Made by a program: the position numbers and the translations under genes. Below the pieces are notes generated by a model. That model had not been told where the DNA came from, did not search any database, and saw only the letters and a list, made by a program, of their open reading frames with translations. Of a stretch of DNA of 62,851 nt, positions 23,996 to 32,743 are shown piece by piece. Source of the stretch: Streptococcus mitis subsp. hohhotensis (GTDB lineage: Bacteria > Bacillota > Bacilli > Lactobacillales > Streptococcaceae); the NCBI RefSeq assembly GCF_020089495.2, contig NZ_JAIRCA020000011.1:3114-65964 (forward strand), given 5' to 3'. Each line of letters begins with the position of its first letter. Position 1 is the stretch's first letter.

Positions 23996-24988
23996 ATGAA
24001 GAAAAGTTTTATCCACCAACAAGAAGAAATTTCCTTTGTTAAAAACACTTTTACCCAGTATTTGAAAGATAAGTTAGAAGTTGTCGAAGTTCAAGGCCCT
24101 ATCTTGAGTAGGGTTGGCGACGGGATGCAGGACAACTTATCAGGTGTTGAGAATGCCGTATCGGTTAAGGTTCTCCAAATCCCTGATGCTACTTATGAAG
24201 TGGTGCACTCCCTTGCTAAATGGAAACGCCATACTTTGGCTCGTTTTGGTTTCGGTGAGGGTGAAGGTCTTTTCGTCCACATGAAGGCCCTTCGTCCAGA
24301 CGAAGATTCGCTGGATGCGACCCACTCTGTTTATGTTGACCAGTGGGACTGGGAGAAGGTTATCCCAAATGGTAAGCGTAACATCGCTTATCTAAAAGAA
24401 ACAGTTGAGAAGATTTACAAGGCTATTCGCCTGACTGAGCTAGCTGTTGAAGCCCGCTATGACATCGAATCAATCTTGCCAAAACAAATCACCTTTATCC
24501 ATACAGAGGAGTTGGTAGAACGCTACCCAGACTTGACACCAAAAGAGCGTGAAAATGCTATCTGTAAAGAATTTGGAGCCGTCTTTTTGATTGGTATCGG
24601 TGGCGAGTTGCCAGATGGTAAACCGCACGATGGACGTGCACCAGACTATGATGACTGGACAAGCGAGTCTGAGAATGGCTACAAGGGTCTGAATGGCGAT
24701 ATTCTTGTTTGGAATGAGTCTCTGGGTGGAGCCTTTGAGTTGTCTTCTATGGGAATCCGTGTCGATGAAGAAACTCTTAGACGTCAGGTAGAAATCACCG
24801 GTGATGAAGACCGTTTAGAATTGGAATGGCACAAGGCTTTGTTGAATGGCCTATTCCCATTGACAATCGGTGGAGGAATTGGACAATCTCGGATGGCTAT
24901 GTTCTTACTTCGTAAAAAACATATCGGAGAAGTGCAAACAAGTGTTTGGCCTCAAGAAGTCCGCGATACTTACGAAAATATTTTGTAG
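23996..24988 (+). CDS. asnA: Aspartate-ammonia ligase (asparagine synthetase A)
   Basis: A 330-residue class II aminoacyl-tRNA-synthetase-like enzyme forming L-asparagine from aspartate, ammonia and ATP. Family segments: [46 protein letters not shown] and the C-terminal [17 protein letters not shown]. Full length. GAGGAG precedes the ATG, and a -10 (TATAAT at about 23962) lies upstream. Confidence 0.96.
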   Translation: MKKSFIHQQEEISFVKNTFTQYLKDKLEVVEVQGPILSRVGDGMQDNLSGVENAVSVKVLQIPDATYEVVHSLAKWKRHTLARFGFGEGEGLFVHMKALRPDEDSLDATHSVYVDQWDWEKVIPNGKRNIAYLKETVEKIYKAIRLTELAVEARYDIESILPKQITFIHTEELVERYPDLTPKERENAICKEFGAVFLIGIGGELPDGKPHDGRAPDYDDWTSESENGYKGLNGDILVWNESLGGAFELSSMGIRVDEETLRRQVEITGDEDRLELEWHKALLNGLFPLTIGGGIGQSRMAMFLLRKKHIGEVQTSVWPQEVRDTYENIL

Positions 24989-24990
24989 AG

Positions 24991-25012
24991 AATCGAACCG
25001 CAAGGTTCGGTT
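24991..25012 (+). terminator. asnA terminator
   Basis: Stem AATCGAACC / GGTTCGGTT with GCAA tetraloop and a following T-rich run. Confidence 0.88.
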
Positions 25013-25036
25013 TTCTTTCTCTTTTCGCCTATAATT

Positions 25037-25045
25037 TGGTATAAT
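25037..25045 (+). promoter_or_regulatory. Promoter giving a likely leaderless rsmD mRNA
   Basis: Extended -10 TGGTATAAT (TATAAT at 25040-25045) ends 7 nt before the rsmD ATG at 25053. There is no Shine-Dalgarno sequence between asnA terminator and start codon. Confidence 0.65.
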
Positions 25046-25052
25046 AAACGGT

Positions 25053-25592
25053 ATGAAAATCGTATCAGGAATCTATGGGGGACGTCCCCTCAAGACACTA
25101 GAAGGCAAGACGACAAGACCAACTTCGGATAAGGTTAGGGGAGCTATTTTTAACATGATTGGTCCCTACTTTGAAGGGGGACGAGTCTTGGACCTGTATG
25201 CAGGTAGTGGTGGTTTATCTATCGAGGCAGTATCGCGTGGCATGTCCAGCGCTGTTTTGGTGGAGCGAGACCGTAAGGCTCAGGCTATCGTGGCTGAAAA
25301 TATTCAGATGACCAAGGAAGTTGGAAAATTTCAACTCCTCAAGATGGATGCAGAAAGGGCATTGGAACAGGTATCTGGGGGATTTGACCTCATTTTCTTA
25401 GACCCTCCTTATGCCAAGGAACAAATCGTAGCAGATATTGAAAAAATGGCTGAGAGAGAGCTTTTTTCTGAAGATGTCATGGTCGTGTGTGAGACGGATA
25501 AGGCCGTTGAACTTCCAGAAGAAATTGCCTGTCTTGGCATCTGGAAGGAAAAGATTTATGGAATTAGTAAGGTGACAGTCTATGTCAGATAA
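25053..25592 (+). CDS. rsmD: 16S rRNA (guanine966-N2)-methyltransferase
   Basis: A 179-residue RsmD family SAM methyltransferase. [33 protein letters not shown] is the family start, [19 protein letters not shown] the SAM site, and [13 protein letters not shown] the catalytic DPPY-type motif. It is paired with coaD, overlapping it by 11 nt, as in most Firmicutes. It appears to be translated from a leaderless mRNA. Confidence 0.95.
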   Translation: MKIVSGIYGGRPLKTLEGKTTRPTSDKVRGAIFNMIGPYFEGGRVLDLYAGSGGLSIEAVSRGMSSAVLVERDRKAQAIVAENIQMTKEVGKFQLLKMDAERALEQVSGGFDLIFLDPPYAKEQIVADIEKMAERELFSEDVMVVCETDKAVELPEEIACLGIWKEKIYGISKVTVYVR

Positions 25593-26070
25593 GATTGGCT
25601 TATTCACAGGCTCGTTTGATCCGATGACAAATGGGCATCTGGATATGATTGAACGGGCGAGCAAACTTTTTGATAAGCTCTATGTCGGTATTTTTTTTAA
25701 TCCCCACAAACAAGGATTTCTCCCTCTTGAAAATCGTAAACGGGGACTAGAAAAGGCTTTGAAGCATTTGGAAAATGTTGAAGTCGTGTCTTCTCATGAT
25801 GAATTGGTGGTTGATGTAGCAAAAAGACAGGGGGCTACTTGTCTAGTGCGTGGTTTGAGAAATGCGTCGGATTTGCAATATGAAGCCAGTTTTGATTACT
25901 ACAACCATCAACTGTCTCCTGATATAGAGACCATTTATTTACATAGCCGACCTGAACATCTCTATATCAGTTCATCAGGCGTTAGAGAGCTTTTGAAGTT
26001 TGGTCAGGATATTGCCTGCTATGTTCCCGAGAGTATTTTGGAGGAAATAAGAAATGAAAAAAAAGATTAG
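25582..26070 (+). CDS. coaD: Phosphopantetheine adenylyltransferase
   Basis: A 162-residue nucleotidyltransferase of coenzyme A synthesis, joining ATP and 4'-phosphopantetheine to dephospho-CoA. The Rossmann motif [21 protein letters not shown] contains the T/HxGH-type site; [13 protein letters not shown] and [13 protein letters not shown] are family signatures. It overlaps rsmD upstream and the protease gene downstream by 17 nt. Confidence 0.97.
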   Translation: MSDKIGLFTGSFDPMTNGHLDMIERASKLFDKLYVGIFFNPHKQGFLPLENRKRGLEKALKHLENVEVVSSHDELVVDVAKRQGATCLVRGLRNASDLQYEASFDYYNHQLSPDIETIYLHSRPEHLYISSSGVRELLKFGQDIACYVPESILEEIRNEKKD

Positions 26071-27091
26071 ATGGCCCTTATACGTCATTGCGGCCTTGAT
26101 TGTGACTTTCTTGGCATTTGTAGTGCCCTTGCCCTACTATATAGAGGTTCCAGGTGGTTCAGAAGATATTCGCCAAGTCCTTAAAGTAAATGACACAGAA
26201 GATAAGGAAGCTGGTGCCTATCAATTCGTTACAGTTGGTGTCCAACACGCAACTTTAGCTCATATGGTTTATGCTTGGTTGACGCCTTTTACAGATATTC
26301 GTAGTGCCCAGGAGACTACAGGTGGTTCTTCCGATGTTGAATTTATGCGAATTAATCAATTCTACATGCAGACATCGCAAAATATGGCCAAGTATCAAGG
26401 ACTAAAAACAGCTGGTAAAGATATCGAACTCAAATACCTTGGGGTTTATGTCTTAACTGTGACAGATAATTCGACTTTTAAAGGGATTCTTAACATCTCT
26501 GATACAGTCACAGCAGTCAATGATCAGACCTTCGACAGTTCCAAAGACTTGATTGATTACGTCAATTCTCAAAAATTAGGGGACTCCGTCAAGGTTACCT
26601 ATGAAGAGGATGGGCAAACCAAGTCTGCAGAAGGTAAGATTATCACCTTGGAAAATGGCAAAAATGGGATTGGAATCGGTTTGATTGACCGTACGGAAGT
26701 AACCAGTGATGTTCCAATTCGCTTTTCAACAGCTGGTATTGGCGGTCCAAGTGCAGGTCTCATGTTTAGTCTGGCCATCTATACCCAAATAGCTGACCCA
26801 GGTCTTCGTAATGGTCGTATTGTTGCCGGCACAGGTACCATTGACCGTGATGGTAATGTGGGGGATATTGGAGGTATTGATAAAAAAGTTGTAGCTTCGG
26901 CTAGAGAAGGTGCCGCGATTTTCTTTGCCCCTGATAACCCTGTTAGCGAAGAAGAACAAAAGGCGCATCCGGACGCGAAAAACAACTACCAAACAGCCCT
27001 GGAAGCAGCCAAAACAATTAAGACAGATATGAAAATCGTGCCAGTTAAAACCCTACAAGATGCAATTGATTACTTGAAAAACAATCCTTAG
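26054..27091 (+). CDS. Membrane-anchored PDZ / Lon-type serine protease (YlbL family)
   Basis: A 345-residue protein with an N-terminal signal anchor (residues 5-27), an extracytoplasmic region, a PDZ domain (about 130-200, [18 protein letters not shown]) and a C-terminal Lon-like proteolytic domain. The catalytic serine lies in [15 protein letters not shown] and the lysine in [16 protein letters not shown]. subtilis YlbL has the same layout and place beside coaD. AGGAAATAAG precedes the ATG. The substrate is unknown. Confidence 0.9.
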   Translation: MKKKIRWPLYVIAALIVTFLAFVVPLPYYIEVPGGSEDIRQVLKVNDTEDKEAGAYQFVTVGVQHATLAHMVYAWLTPFTDIRSAQETTGGSSDVEFMRINQFYMQTSQNMAKYQGLKTAGKDIELKYLGVYVLTVTDNSTFKGILNISDTVTAVNDQTFDSSKDLIDYVNSQKLGDSVKVTYEEDGQTKSAEGKIITLENGKNGIGIGLIDRTEVTSDVPIRFSTAGIGGPSAGLMFSLAIYTQIADPGLRNGRIVAGTGTIDRDGNVGDIGGIDKKVVASAREGAAIFFAPDNPVSEEEQKAHPDAKNNYQTALEAAKTIKTDMKIVPVKTLQDAIDYLKNNP

Positions 27092-27133
27092 ATTTTAAGT
27101 GAAGTTTCCAAACTAGCGCACAAACAGAGAAGA

Positions 27134-27142
27134 TGGTATAAT
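27134..27142 (+). promoter_or_regulatory. Promoter giving a likely leaderless DUF1146 mRNA
   Basis: Extended -10 TGGTATAAT (TATAAT at 27137-27142) ends 6 nt before the ATG at 27149; no ribosome site lies between. Confidence 0.6.
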
Positions 27143-27148
27143 AGTCAA

Positions 27149-27379
27149 ATGGTTCAATTATTATTCACTCTAAGCAGTCACATGCTCTTTATTTATGTGA
27201 GTTTTTACCTTTTAAAGGATCTTGTTAGATGGGAAAAGGTTTTAAAAGTAACAGCTGAGAATACAGGAAAAGTTCGTTTACTAGTAGCTTTTTTCAGTAT
27301 TGTAATGGGCTATATCATGAGTTCTTTCTTTATCAGCCTATATCAGTTGTGGCAAGAAGCGCTTAGAGGATTATTATAA
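27149..27379 (+). CDS. DUF1146-family small membrane protein
   Basis: A 76-residue protein with two hydrophobic helices (about 4-22 and 44-66) flanking a basic loop with LVRWEKVLK. It fits the DUF1146/YwzB family often found before murA or the ATP synthase genes. Function unknown. Probably translated from a leaderless transcript. In this genome an acyltransferase gene separates it from murA. Confidence 0.8.
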   Translation: MVQLLFTLSSHMLFIYVSFYLLKDLVRWEKVLKVTAENTGKVRLLVAFFSIVMGYIMSSFFISLYQLWQEALRGLL

Positions 27380-27440
27380 TTTGCGTGTTTAAGAAATTGC
27401 TTTCAAGATATTATTAAACTTATAGGGAGAGATAGAATTC

Positions 27441-28484
27441 ATGGATATTGTAATCTTATTATTGATAACGCTATTAATTTATTTGTTACCTCAAAATAAG
27501 GAATATCTAAATGTTAAATCTACATTGGGGCTTAGAGGGTTTCTAGCTATAGGAATAATATTTCATCATTTGTCACAATGGATTACATCTGGTGATGAAT
27601 TTTCTAATTTTTCCTATATGGGAACTTATATCGTTTCTATTTTCTTCTTTTTATCAGCCTATGGATTGTATTTTCAGAACGAAAATAAGAAGAACTATCT
27701 AGATAATTTTTTAGTTAAGAGACTTTCTAGAATTCTAGTTCCATTTTTTTCTATATCTTTGATTTATATGTTTTACAGATTTGTAAACGGTCAATTAATG
27801 GATTTAGATTTTTTTGCTAATTTATTTAAAAAAGGAAGTACAATTATTTATAATGGATGGTTTGTCGATATTATAATTTTAATGTATATATTTTTTTATA
27901 TATCATTTAAGTTTTTCAAAAATAAGTTTATTTGTATTGTTATCAATACAGTATTCATAATTGGTTATATTGGTTTAGCTATAAAATTAGGTTACGGTTT
28001 TTGGTGGTATAATAGTGTTTTCCCCTTTGTTGTTGGCTTAATATGGGCTAAGAATCAAGAGAAAATTGATAGAGTTTTAGATAGACATTATTTTATCATA
28101 CTTGTTTTAGTAACTGTGTTACTCTTTATTTCACATCAATACGATATTTTGCTGAGGTATGTACATTTAGAAGATAGTTATAGTTACGCGTTAGCTGCTA
28201 ATTTAGATAATATTATTTTTACAATCTACTTTATTATTGTTTTTTTGAAAAAAATAAATTTTTCAAATATATATTTGATTTTAATAGGTAGTATATCATT
28301 TGAATTATATATGATACATGGATTAGTTATTTCTATGCTAGGAAAAACACTTGTGTCATCCAGAATAAATGATGTGATATTTACATTTTTTGTGCTGGTC
28401 CTTAGTCTAATTTTAGCTTGGATTATTAATAAATTAGTTAATAGAATTACAAAGAAAGTAAGTCTATTACAAAATCAAGAGTAA
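27441..28484 (+). CDS. Acyltransferase 3 family membrane protein
   Basis: A 347-residue integral membrane protein with about ten helices. An N-terminal [20 protein letters not shown] carries the family R and H residues, followed by [11 protein letters not shown] and an [13 protein letters not shown] turn. Acyltransferase_3 proteins O-acetylate sugars of peptidoglycan, teichoic acids or capsules; the acceptor is not predictable here. It is strikingly AT-rich and rich in Phe, Ile and Tyr compared with murA and the coaD operon, which suggests acquisition. GGGAGAG precedes the ATG, and only 11 nt separate it from murA. Confidence 0.85.
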   Translation: MDIVILLLITLLIYLLPQNKEYLNVKSTLGLRGFLAIGIIFHHLSQWITSGDEFSNFSYMGTYIVSIFFFLSAYGLYFQNENKKNYLDNFLVKRLSRILVPFFSISLIYMFYRFVNGQLMDLDFFANLFKKGSTIIYNGWFVDIIILMYIFFYISFKFFKNKFICIVINTVFIIGYIGLAIKLGYGFWWYNSVFPFVVGLIWAKNQEKIDRVLDRHYFIILVLVTVLLFISHQYDILLRYVHLEDSYSYALAANLDNIIFTIYFIIVFLKKINFSNIYLILIGSISFELYMIHGLVISMLGKTLVSSRINDVIFTFFVLVLSLILAWIINKLVNRITKKVSLLQNQE

Positions 28485-28495
28485 AGGAAATAAGT

Positions 28496-29779
28496 ATGGA
28501 AAAAATTGTGGTTCAAGGTGGCGATAATCGTCTGGTAGGAAGTGTTACGATCGAAGGAGCAAAGAATGCAGTCTTGCCCTTGTTGGCAGCGACTATTCTA
28601 GCAAGTGAAGGAAAGACCGTCTTGCAGAATGTTCCGATTTTGTCAGATGTTTTCACTATGAATCAGGTGGTTCGTGGTTTGAATGCCAAGGTGGATTTTA
28701 ATGAAGAAGCCCATCTTGTTGAGGTGGACGCGACTGGCGATATCACTGAGGAAGCTCCTTACAAGTATGTCAGCAAGATGCGTGCATCTATCGTTGTCTT
28801 GGGACCAATTCTTGCCCGTGTAGGTCATGCCAAGGTATCCATGCCAGGTGGTTGTACGATTGGTAGCCGTCCTATTGATCTTCATTTGAAAGGTCTAGAA
28901 GCTATGGGGGCTAAGATTAGTCAGATAGCTGGTTATATCGAAGCCAAGGCTGATCGCTTACATGGAGCTCATATCTACATGGACTTCCCAAGTGTTGGTG
29001 CTACGCAGAACTTGATGATGGCAGCGACTCTAGCTGATGGGGTGACAGTGATTGAAAATGCTGCGCGTGAGCCTGAGATTGTTGACCTAGCCATTCTCCT
29101 CAATGAAATGGGAGCTAAGGTTAAGGGTGCTGGTACAGAGACCATTACCATTACCGGTGTTGAGAAACTTCATGGTACGACTCACAATGTAGTGCAAGAT
29201 CGTATCGAAGCAGGAACCTTTATGGTAGCTGCTGCCATGACTGGTGGTGATGTCTTGATTCGAGACGCTGTCTGGGAGCACAACCGTCCCTTGATTGCCA
29301 AATTGCTTGAAATGGGAGTGGAAGTGACAGAGGAAACTGAAGGAATTCGAGTTCGTTCTCAACTAGAAAATCTAAAAGCTGTTCATGTGAAAACCCTGCC
29401 CCACCCAGGATTTCCAACAGATATGCAGGCTCAATTTACAGCCTTGATGACTGTCGCAAAAGGCGAATCAACTATGGTGGAGACAGTTTTCGAAAATCGT
29501 TTCCAACATCTAGAAGAAATGCGCCGCATGGGCTTGCACTCGGAGATTATCCGTGATACAGCTCGTATTGTTGGTGGACAAGCTTTGCAGGGGGCAGAAG
29601 TTCTTTCAACTGACCTTCGTGCCAGCGCAGCCTTGATTTTGACAGGTTTGGTAGCGCAAGGAGAAACTGTAGTTGGTAAATTGGTTCACTTGGATAGAGG
29701 TTACTACCGTTTCCATGAGAAGTTGGCGCAGCTAGGTGCTAAGATTCAGCGGATTGAGGCAAGTGATGAAGATGAATAA
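28496..29779 (+). CDS. murA: UDP-N-acetylglucosamine 1-carboxyvinyltransferase
   Basis: A 427-residue enolpyruvyl transferase that commits UDP-GlcNAc to peptidoglycan synthesis. Hallmarks: [45 protein letters not shown] with the catalytic Cys targeted by fosfomycin (about residue 117), and [15 protein letters not shown] at the C terminus. Gram-positives carry two paralogues; I cannot tell MurA1 from MurA2 here. It is followed immediately by epuA. Confidence 0.96.
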   Translation: MEKIVVQGGDNRLVGSVTIEGAKNAVLPLLAATILASEGKTVLQNVPILSDVFTMNQVVRGLNAKVDFNEEAHLVEVDATGDITEEAPYKYVSKMRASIVVLGPILARVGHAKVSMPGGCTIGSRPIDLHLKGLEAMGAKISQIAGYIEAKADRLHGAHIYMDFPSVGATQNLMMAATLADGVTVIENAAREPEIVDLAILLNEMGAKVKGAGTETITITGVEKLHGTTHNVVQDRIEAGTFMVAAAMTGGDVLIRDAVWEHNRPLIAKLLEMGVEVTEETEGIRVRSQLENLKAVHVKTLPHPGFPTDMQAQFTALMTVAKGESTMVETVFENRFQHLEEMRRMGLHSEIIRDTARIVGGQALQGAEVLSTDLRASAALILTGLVAQGETVVGKLVHLDRGYYRFHEKLAQLGAKIQRIEASDEDE

Positions 29780-29960
29780 GAAATCAGGCTACGTAGTCAA
29801 ACGTTTACTTTTAGTCATTCTGGTACTGATTTTAGGCGTTCTAGCCCTAGGAATCGGTCTAATGGTGGGTTATGGAATCTTGGGCAAGGGTCAAGATCCA
29901 TGGGCTATCCTGTCTCCAGCAAAATGGCAGGAATTGATTCATAAATTTACAGGAAATTAG
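29766..29960 (+). CDS. epuA: EpuA-family small membrane protein
   Basis: A 64-residue protein with a basic N terminus, one transmembrane helix (about 14-38) and a C-terminal [23 protein letters not shown] segment. This matches the family annotated as EpuA or as an RNA polymerase subunit beta-like membrane protein. It overlaps murA by 14 nt and precedes endA, the arrangement in which it was named in pneumococcus. ATG 29766 was chosen; ATG 29772 is equally possible. Confidence 0.8.
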   Translation: MKMNKKSGYVVKRLLLVILVLILGVLALGIGLMVGYGILGKGQDPWAILSPAKWQELIHKFTGN

Positions 29961-29979
29961 GCTGGGAGACCAGCCTTTT
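29960..29979 (+). terminator. Terminator between epuA and endA
   Basis: GGCTGG / CCAGCC with a GAGA loop and a T5 run, starting at the epuA stop codon. Confidence 0.8.
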
Positions 29980-29984
29980 TATAA

Positions 29985-30824
<840 letters not shown>

Positions 30825-30835
30825 AATACAAAATA

Positions 30836-30866
30836 AACTCCTATGTCACTTGAAGATGTAGGAGTT
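30836..30866 (+). terminator. endA terminator
   Basis: AACTCCTA / TAGGAGTT stem with a 15-nt loop, followed by CTTTTTT. Confidence 0.78.
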
Positions 30867-30978
30867 CTTTTTTGGACAATTTAAGTAGAACTAGAATAGA
30901 CACTGAGAAAAAATAATATGTACTGAGCTAATTTTTGTGATATAATAGAGGGTAAGATACTATTTTAGGAGAAGAACT

Positions 30979-32310
30979 ATGGAAGACCCAAGTAGTCAGA
31001 ATTTGTTGCTACAATTTGTTTTATTGTTTATCTTGACGGTGTTAAATGCCTTTTTCTCAGCCACAGAAATGGCCATGGTGTCACTTAACCGTGCGCGGGT
31101 TGAACAAAAGGCAGAAGAAGGAGATAGACGCTATATTCGTCTGCTGAAGGTATTAGAAAATCCTAACCACTTTTTATCAACCATTCAAGTAGGGATTACC
31201 CTGATTACGATCTTATCAGGGGCGAGTTTGGTAGAAACTCTAGGACGAGAAATTGCATCTTGGCTTGGAAATGGCGAAACAGCTTATGCCGTTGCAAGTT
31301 TTCTGTCTTTAGCATTTTTGACTTATATTTCCATCGTTTTTGGGGAATTGTATCCTAAGAGAATCGCTCTTAATCTAAAGGATGCCTTGGCGATTCGTAC
31401 AGCGCCAGTTATTATTGGATTGGGGAAACTAGTTAGTCCCTTTGTTTGGCTCTTATCTGCATCTACAAATCTCTTGAGTCGCTTGACTCCGATGACCTTT
31501 GACGATGCTGATGAAAAAATGACCCGTGATGAAATTGAGTACATGCTGACAAATAGTGAAGAAACACTAGATGCTGACGAAATTGAAATGTTACAAGGGA
31601 TTTTTTCACTGGACGAATTAATGGCCAGAGAGGTCATGGTTCCTCGAACGGATGCCTTTATGGTGGATATTCAGGATGATAGTCAAGCCATTATCCAAAG
31701 TATTTTAAAACAAAATTATTCTCGTATCCCTGTCTATGATGGGGATAAGGACAATGTGATTGGGATTATTCACACCAAGAGTCTCCTTAAGGCGGGCTTT
31801 GTGGACGGTTTTGACAATATTGTTTGGAAGAAAATCTTACAAGATCCACTTTTTGTTCCTGAAACTATTTTTGTGGATGACTTGTTAAAAGAACTGCGCA
31901 ATACCCAAAGACAAATGGCAATCTTGCTGGATGAATACGGTGGGATGGCTGGTTTGGTGACACTTGAAGACCTCTTAGAGGAAATCGTTGGGGAAATCGA
32001 TGACGAAACAGATAAGGCTGAAATCGAAGTTCATCAAATTGGAGAAGATACTTATATCGTTCAAGGTACAATGAATCTCAATGATTTTAATGACTACTTT
32101 GATGTCGAACTGGCAAGTGATGACGTTGATACCATCGCTGGTTATTATTTGACAGGAATTGGGAGTATTCCAACGACTGAGAAACTCAGCTATGAATTGG
32201 TCAGCCAAAACAAACAGCTTATCCTAACCAATGATAAAGTGAAAAATGGACGTGTTACCAAGGTAAAAGTCCAGATCACAGAAGTCGAAATAGAAGAAGA
32301 AACAGAGTAA
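30979..32310 (+). CDS. CNNM / CBS-domain / CorC-HlyC family transporter-like protein
   Basis: A 443-residue protein with an N-terminal CNNM (DUF21) domain of four membrane segments (NAFFSATEMAMVSLNRARVEQ, FLSTIQVGITLITILSGA, FGELYPKR). A CBS pair follows (MVPRTDAFMVDI..., YSRIPVYDGDKDNVIGIIHTKSLL, LLDEYGGMAGLVTLEDLLEEIVGEI). The C-terminal CorC_HlyC domain (YIVQGTMNLNDFNDYFDVEL) ends it. Homologues mediate magnesium or divalent-cation efflux or homeostasis; the old name is hemolysin. AGGAG precedes the ATG, and TATAAT lies about 30 nt upstream. Confidence 0.92.
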   Translation: MEDPSSQNLLLQFVLLFILTVLNAFFSATEMAMVSLNRARVEQKAEEGDRRYIRLLKVLENPNHFLSTIQVGITLITILSGASLVETLGREIASWLGNGETAYAVASFLSLAFLTYISIVFGELYPKRIALNLKDALAIRTAPVIIGLGKLVSPFVWLLSASTNLLSRLTPMTFDDADEKMTRDEIEYMLTNSEETLDADEIEMLQGIFSLDELMAREVMVPRTDAFMVDIQDDSQAIIQSILKQNYSRIPVYDGDKDNVIGIIHTKSLLKAGFVDGFDNIVWKKILQDPLFVPETIFVDDLLKELRNTQRQMAILLDEYGGMAGLVTLEDLLEEIVGEIDDETDKAEIEVHQIGEDTYIVQGTMNLNDFNDYFDVELASDDVDTIAGYYLTGIGSIPTTEKLSYELVSQNKQLILTNDKVKNGRVTKVKVQITEVEIEEETE

Positions 32311-32315
32311 ATTAG

Positions 32316-32346
32316 AGGCTTTTGTCATCATGAGTGACAAAGCTTT
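32316..32346 (+). terminator. Terminator after the CorC-type gene
   Basis: GCTTTTGTCA pairs with TGACAAAGC (one bulge) around TCATGAG, followed by a T6 run. Confidence 0.65.
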
Positions 32347-32448
32347 TTTCAGTTGTTTTAAAAGGGAATAGTATCCTCGAAAAACTCAGCCCCAACCTTG
32401 CCCCAAAAGTTTTTTAAAGTTATACGTATTTATTCTAGGAAAAAGAAA

Positions 32449-32470
32449 AAAGCCCTTTAAATTGGGCTTT
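32449..32470 (-). terminator. Terminator of the tRNA-Cys transcript
   Basis: AAAGCCC / GGGCTTT stem with an 8-nt loop; on the minus strand it is followed by a T-run. It lies about 35 nt beyond the tRNA 3' end. Confidence 0.78.
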
Positions 32471-32505
32471 CTGTCTTGATAAATTCCGATAAATTCGGTA
32501 TTGAA

Positions 32506-32576
32506 AGGCGGTAGACGGATTTGAACCGACGATCAAGCTTTTGCAGAGCCGTGCCTTACCACTTGGCTATACCGCC
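32506..32576 (-). tRNA. tRNA-Cys (GCA)
   Basis: The minus strand folds as a full cloverleaf. The acceptor stem is GGCGGTA with TACCGCC, the D arm has AGCCAAGTGGTAAGGC, and the anticodon loop CTGCAAA carries GCA. The T arm is GTCGGTTCAAATCCGTC, with discriminator T. CCA is not encoded. A TTGACT-17-TATAAT promoter (32617-32589) drives it on the minus strand. Confidence 0.97.
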
Positions 32577-32588
32577 TTAACGTTTATT

Positions 32589-32617
32589 ATTATACCTTGA
32601 AAATGATTTTCAGTCAA
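32589..32617 (-). promoter_or_regulatory. tRNA-Cys promoter
   Basis: Minus strand: TTGACT (32617-32612), 17-nt spacer, TATAAT (32594-32589), about 12 nt before the mature tRNA 5' end. Confidence 0.85.
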
Positions 32618-32651
32618 TAGCTTTTTCAGATTTTTTGTGTCAATAAGCCTA

Positions 32652-32666
32652 AATATTCTGAAAATT
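32652..32666 (+). promoter_or_regulatory. CodY box upstream of amiA
   Basis: AATATTCTGAAAATT matches the CodY consensus AATTTTCWGAAAATT at 14 of 15 positions. It ends 12 nt before the amiA -35 element, which fits nutritional repression of oligopeptide uptake by CodY. Confidence 0.72.
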
Positions 32667-32678
32667 CGTTTACTTTTC

Positions 32679-32707
32679 TTGAAATATCTTGAAATATATG
32701 GTATAGT
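32679..32707 (+). promoter_or_regulatory. amiA promoter
   Basis: TTGAAA (32679-32684), 17-nt spacer ending in TGG, then TATAGT (32702-32707); an extended -10 promoter 37 nt before the amiA start. Confidence 0.75.
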
Positions 32708-32743
32708 TGATAATAACCTATACTTTATAAGAGGAGTAAAGAA

